The notes beneath the pieces are model-generated. The model worked only from the letters and a program-made list of their open reading frames with translations, was not told the origin of the DNA and did no database searches. Shown piece after piece: positions 62,090 to 64,000 of a stretch of DNA of 64,000 nucleotides; position 1 is the stretch's first letter; each line of letters starts with the position of its first letter. The translations under genes were made by a program, and so were the position numbers. The DNA comes from Gammaproteobacteria bacterium. Lineage in GTDB: Bacteria > Pseudomonadota > Gammaproteobacteria > Steroidobacterales > Steroidobacteraceae. The DNA lies in contig CANGOP010000001.1 in NCBI GenBank assembly GCA_947455595.1, positions 1 through 64,000 of the forward strand, written 5' to 3'.

Positions 62090-64000
62090 GTGCATGCGCC
62101 AAGAGAGCCGGCGTTCGTCCGCCCATTGGAGCACCTCGTATTTGGTGCACGCCGCTGGATCCTCGGCGTCTTCCTGCTGTTGACCGCGGCGTTTGCTGCC
62201 ATCGCGGTACAGGGCCTGCACATTGACACCCGCTACACCAAGCAGTTGCCGCTGCAGCATCCCTACATGCGGACCTATCTGGCGCATTACGACGAGTTTG
62301 GTGGTGCGAATCGCGTGCTGATTGCATTGGTCGCGCGTCAGGGCACCATCTATACACCGGAATTCCTTGCGGCTCTGAAGCTGGCGACGGATGAGGTGTT
62401 CTTCATACCCGGCGTTGACCGCGCCCGTGTCCAATCGTTGTGGACGCCGAATACTCGATTTAGCGAGGTAGTGGAGGGCGGAATACGGGCCGGGGACGTC
62501 ATCCCTTCCGGATTTTCCCCAACACCCGACGGGTTGGCTCAGGTCCGCGAGAATGTGTTGAAGGCGAACATCGTCGGCCGCTTGGTTGCGAATGACTTCA
62601 CCGGGGCAATCGTCTCTGCACAGTTGCTGGAAAAAGACCCGGCAACGGGCAAGTCAGTCGATCTCATCCGAATCGGTAACGCATTGGAAGCTGTGCGTGC
62701 GCACATTGAGCGTGGTGATCCGGCGCTGGGGATCCCCCCACAGGCGATGGATGTGCGGGTGATTGGCTACGCTAAGGTGGTTAGCGATATTGCGGCAGGT
62801 GCGCTGTCGGTGGTGTTGTTCGCTATTGTGACCGTTGCCCTGACCTTGTTGTTGGTCTGGCTCTATATCCAGTCACTCAAGATTGCCATTGTCCCCGTGC
62901 TGTGCTCGCTCGTTGCCGTGATCTGGCAATTGGGACTTCTCGTCATTCTCGGCTATGGCGTTGATCCGATCGGGATTTTGGTACCTTTCGTGATATTCGC
63001 GATCGGCGTTTCGCATGGCGTGCAAAAAATCAGCGCGGTCGGTGACGCCGCAATGGATGGCGCGGACCCCTTAGAAGCCGCTCGTCGTACGTTCCGGTTG
63101 CTGTTTCTTCCGGCGATTGTGGCGTTGCTCGCAGATCTGATGGGGTTCGTGACGATTCTGGCGATCCCGGTGGGCGTGATTCGTGAAATGGCCGTCACCG
63201 CCAGTGTAGGCGTCGGTGTCGTCATTCTGACCGACCTCGTATTACTGCCGATTGTGGTTTCCTATGTTCGACCGGGCGGCGACTATGCGGCTCGTGTGCA
63301 CGCACGCCAGATTACGCTGGCGCAGATCTGGGATCGGTTGGCTCAGATCGCAACGCCCCGCCCTGCGGCGATCGCCGTAATCGCTTCGCTGGTCGTTGGT
63401 GTGGTCGGGTACTCCATCGGCCGCCATACGCCGGTCGGCGACACGATGGCCGGTGTTCCCGAGCTGCGGCCGCAGTCGCGTTACAACGTGGATACCGATG
63501 TCATTACGCATAAGTTCTCAATTGGCACGGACGTTTTGAATGTCATTGCCGAGACACCGGCGAATGGATGTGTCGATCATGACGTCATGCGATACGTCGA
63601 CACATTCGCCTACCACATGGCCAATGTGGAGGGCGTCCGTAACGTGATGAGCTTGCCAGGCGTCGCCAAAGTCATCAGTGCCGGTTGGAGTGAAGGTAGC
63701 CTGAAGTGGCGTAGCCTGCCGAGAGATCAACGCAGTCTCGTGCAGGCCCAGGGCTTCGTCGATACCAGCACCGGCTTGCTCAACGGCGACTGTAGCGTGA
63801 TGCCCGTGATGCTGTTTCTGGCCGATCATCGGGCTGAGACGATTGATCGTGTGATCGGTGCCGTGAAGAGCTACCAGCCCCCGCGTGAAGTGCCAGGCGT
63901 GCGATTACGTCTGGCCACGGGTAATGTAGGTGTGATGGCTGCGCAGATGGAGGAAGTCCGCGCGAAAGAACTGCCGATCCTTTTTGGTTTGTTTGCGGTC
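62090..64000 (+). CDS. RND superfamily (MMPL-type) transporter, partial at 3' end
   Basis: The first 637 codons of an RND permease that runs off the window. It starts GTG at 62090 with AGGAATTAGG upstream. An N-terminal membrane helix (RWILGVFLLLTAAFAAIAV) is followed by a large periplasmic loop, then a helix bundle with ALSVVLFAIVTVALTLLLVW, VPVLCSLVAVIWQLGLLVIL and ILVPFVIFAIGVSHGVQK (the functional TM4-like GVSHG region). The second loop begins after TPRPAAIAVIASLVVG. Together with DUF1302, DUF1329 and YCF48-like genes it looks like an export system for hydrophobic molecules. Confidence 0.93.
   Translation, partial: MHAPREPAFVRPLEHLVFGARRWILGVFLLLTAAFAAIAVQGLHIDTRYTKQLPLQHPYMRTYLAHYDEFGGANRVLIALVARQGTIYTPEFLAALKLATDEVFFIPGVDRARVQSLWTPNTRFSEVVEGGIRAGDVIPSGFSPTPDGLAQVRENVLKANIVGRLVANDFTGAIVSAQLLEKDPATGKSVDLIRIGNALEAVRAHIERGDPALGIPPQAMDVRVIGYAKVVSDIAAGALSVVLFAIVTVALTLLLVWLYIQSLKIAIVPVLCSLVAVIWQLGLLVILGYGVDPIGILVPFVIFAIGVSHGVQKISAVGDAAMDGADPLEAARRTFRLLFLPAIVALLADLMGFVTILAIPVGVIREMAVTASVGVGVVILTDLVLLPIVVSYVRPGGDYAARVHARQITLAQIWDRLAQIATPRPAAIAVIASLVVGVVGYSIGRHTPVGDTMAGVPELRPQSRYNVDTDVITHKFSIGTDVLNVIAETPANGCVDHDVMRYVDTFAYHMANVEGVRNVMSLPGVAKVISAGWSEGSLKWRSLPRDQRSLVQAQGFVDTSTGLLNGDCSVMPVMLFLADHRAETIDRVIGAVKSYQPPREVPGVRLRLATGNVGVMAAQMEEVRAKELPILFGLFAV

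Overview
The window is a contiguous piece of a moderately GC-rich gammaproteobacterial chromosome. Support for this includes a large TonB-dependent receptor, SpeA, GreB, PlsB, TtcA, an AlkB end, the DUF1302/DUF1329 pair and PhaR/phasin genes. The mixture recalls free-living, polymer-storing Steroidobacterales/Nevskiales-type bacteria, but I cannot fix a genus. I see no rRNA, tRNA, CRISPR array, insertion sequence or prophage. Both window edges cut genes: alkB on the left, an RND/MMPL permease on the right.

Layout. 1-2020: end of alkB, a DOMON-like protein and a NamZ-type (DUF1343) muramidase. 2282-13925: an unusual accessory block with a secreted Dcp-type peptidase, a TIGR02466 2OG-Fe(II) oxygenase, a TPR-Asp/Asn beta-hydroxylase fusion, a small secreted protein, two TPR-sulfotransferases and, between them, a TonB-dependent receptor whose 14 cysteines fall in seven close pairs. 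I read this as a candidate receptor-linked peptide/protein modification locus. 13943-20028: DUF192 protein, glgB, glgC, malQ and a LEA-type lipoprotein. 20045-24969: glgA, cupin, phaR, phasin, an unusual PHA synthase and a MaoC/PhaJ-type hydratase. Glycogen and polyhydroxyalkanoate storage are therefore side by side, with phaR-cupin-glgA in one orientation.

25166-37927: mostly housekeeping genes in tight translationally coupled pairs: M32 carboxypeptidase, ttcA, ADP-ribosylglycohydrolase, Ddl-like ATP-grasp, apt, MOSC, GST, glycerophosphodiesterase, HAD, NUDIX, DUF6524, a UvrD-family helicase with a LexA-like box, a lipoprotein methyltransferase and an RRM RNA-binding protein. 38264-43574: polyamine genes (speA, homospermidine synthase), a sulfurtransferase, greB and a small conserved-looking ORF. 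43803-46949: LemA, two TPM proteins and an L,D-transpeptidase lipoprotein, an envelope cluster. 47016-50039: a GT4 glycosyltransferase behind Pho-box-like repeats, then an orphan contractile tail-sheath gene. 50036-57347: 5-oxoprolinase, an alkyltransferase-like protein, an alpha/beta hydrolase, a GIY-YIG protein and plsB. 57526-64000: DUF1302, DUF1329, YCF48-like and RND permease genes in one direction, a probable hydrophobic-compound export system.

Recurring architecture: four-base start/stop overlaps (ATGA/GTGA) couple many genes, and three convergent pairs end in a shared YTAG tetranucleotide. All functions are assigned by reading motifs; no database search was run.
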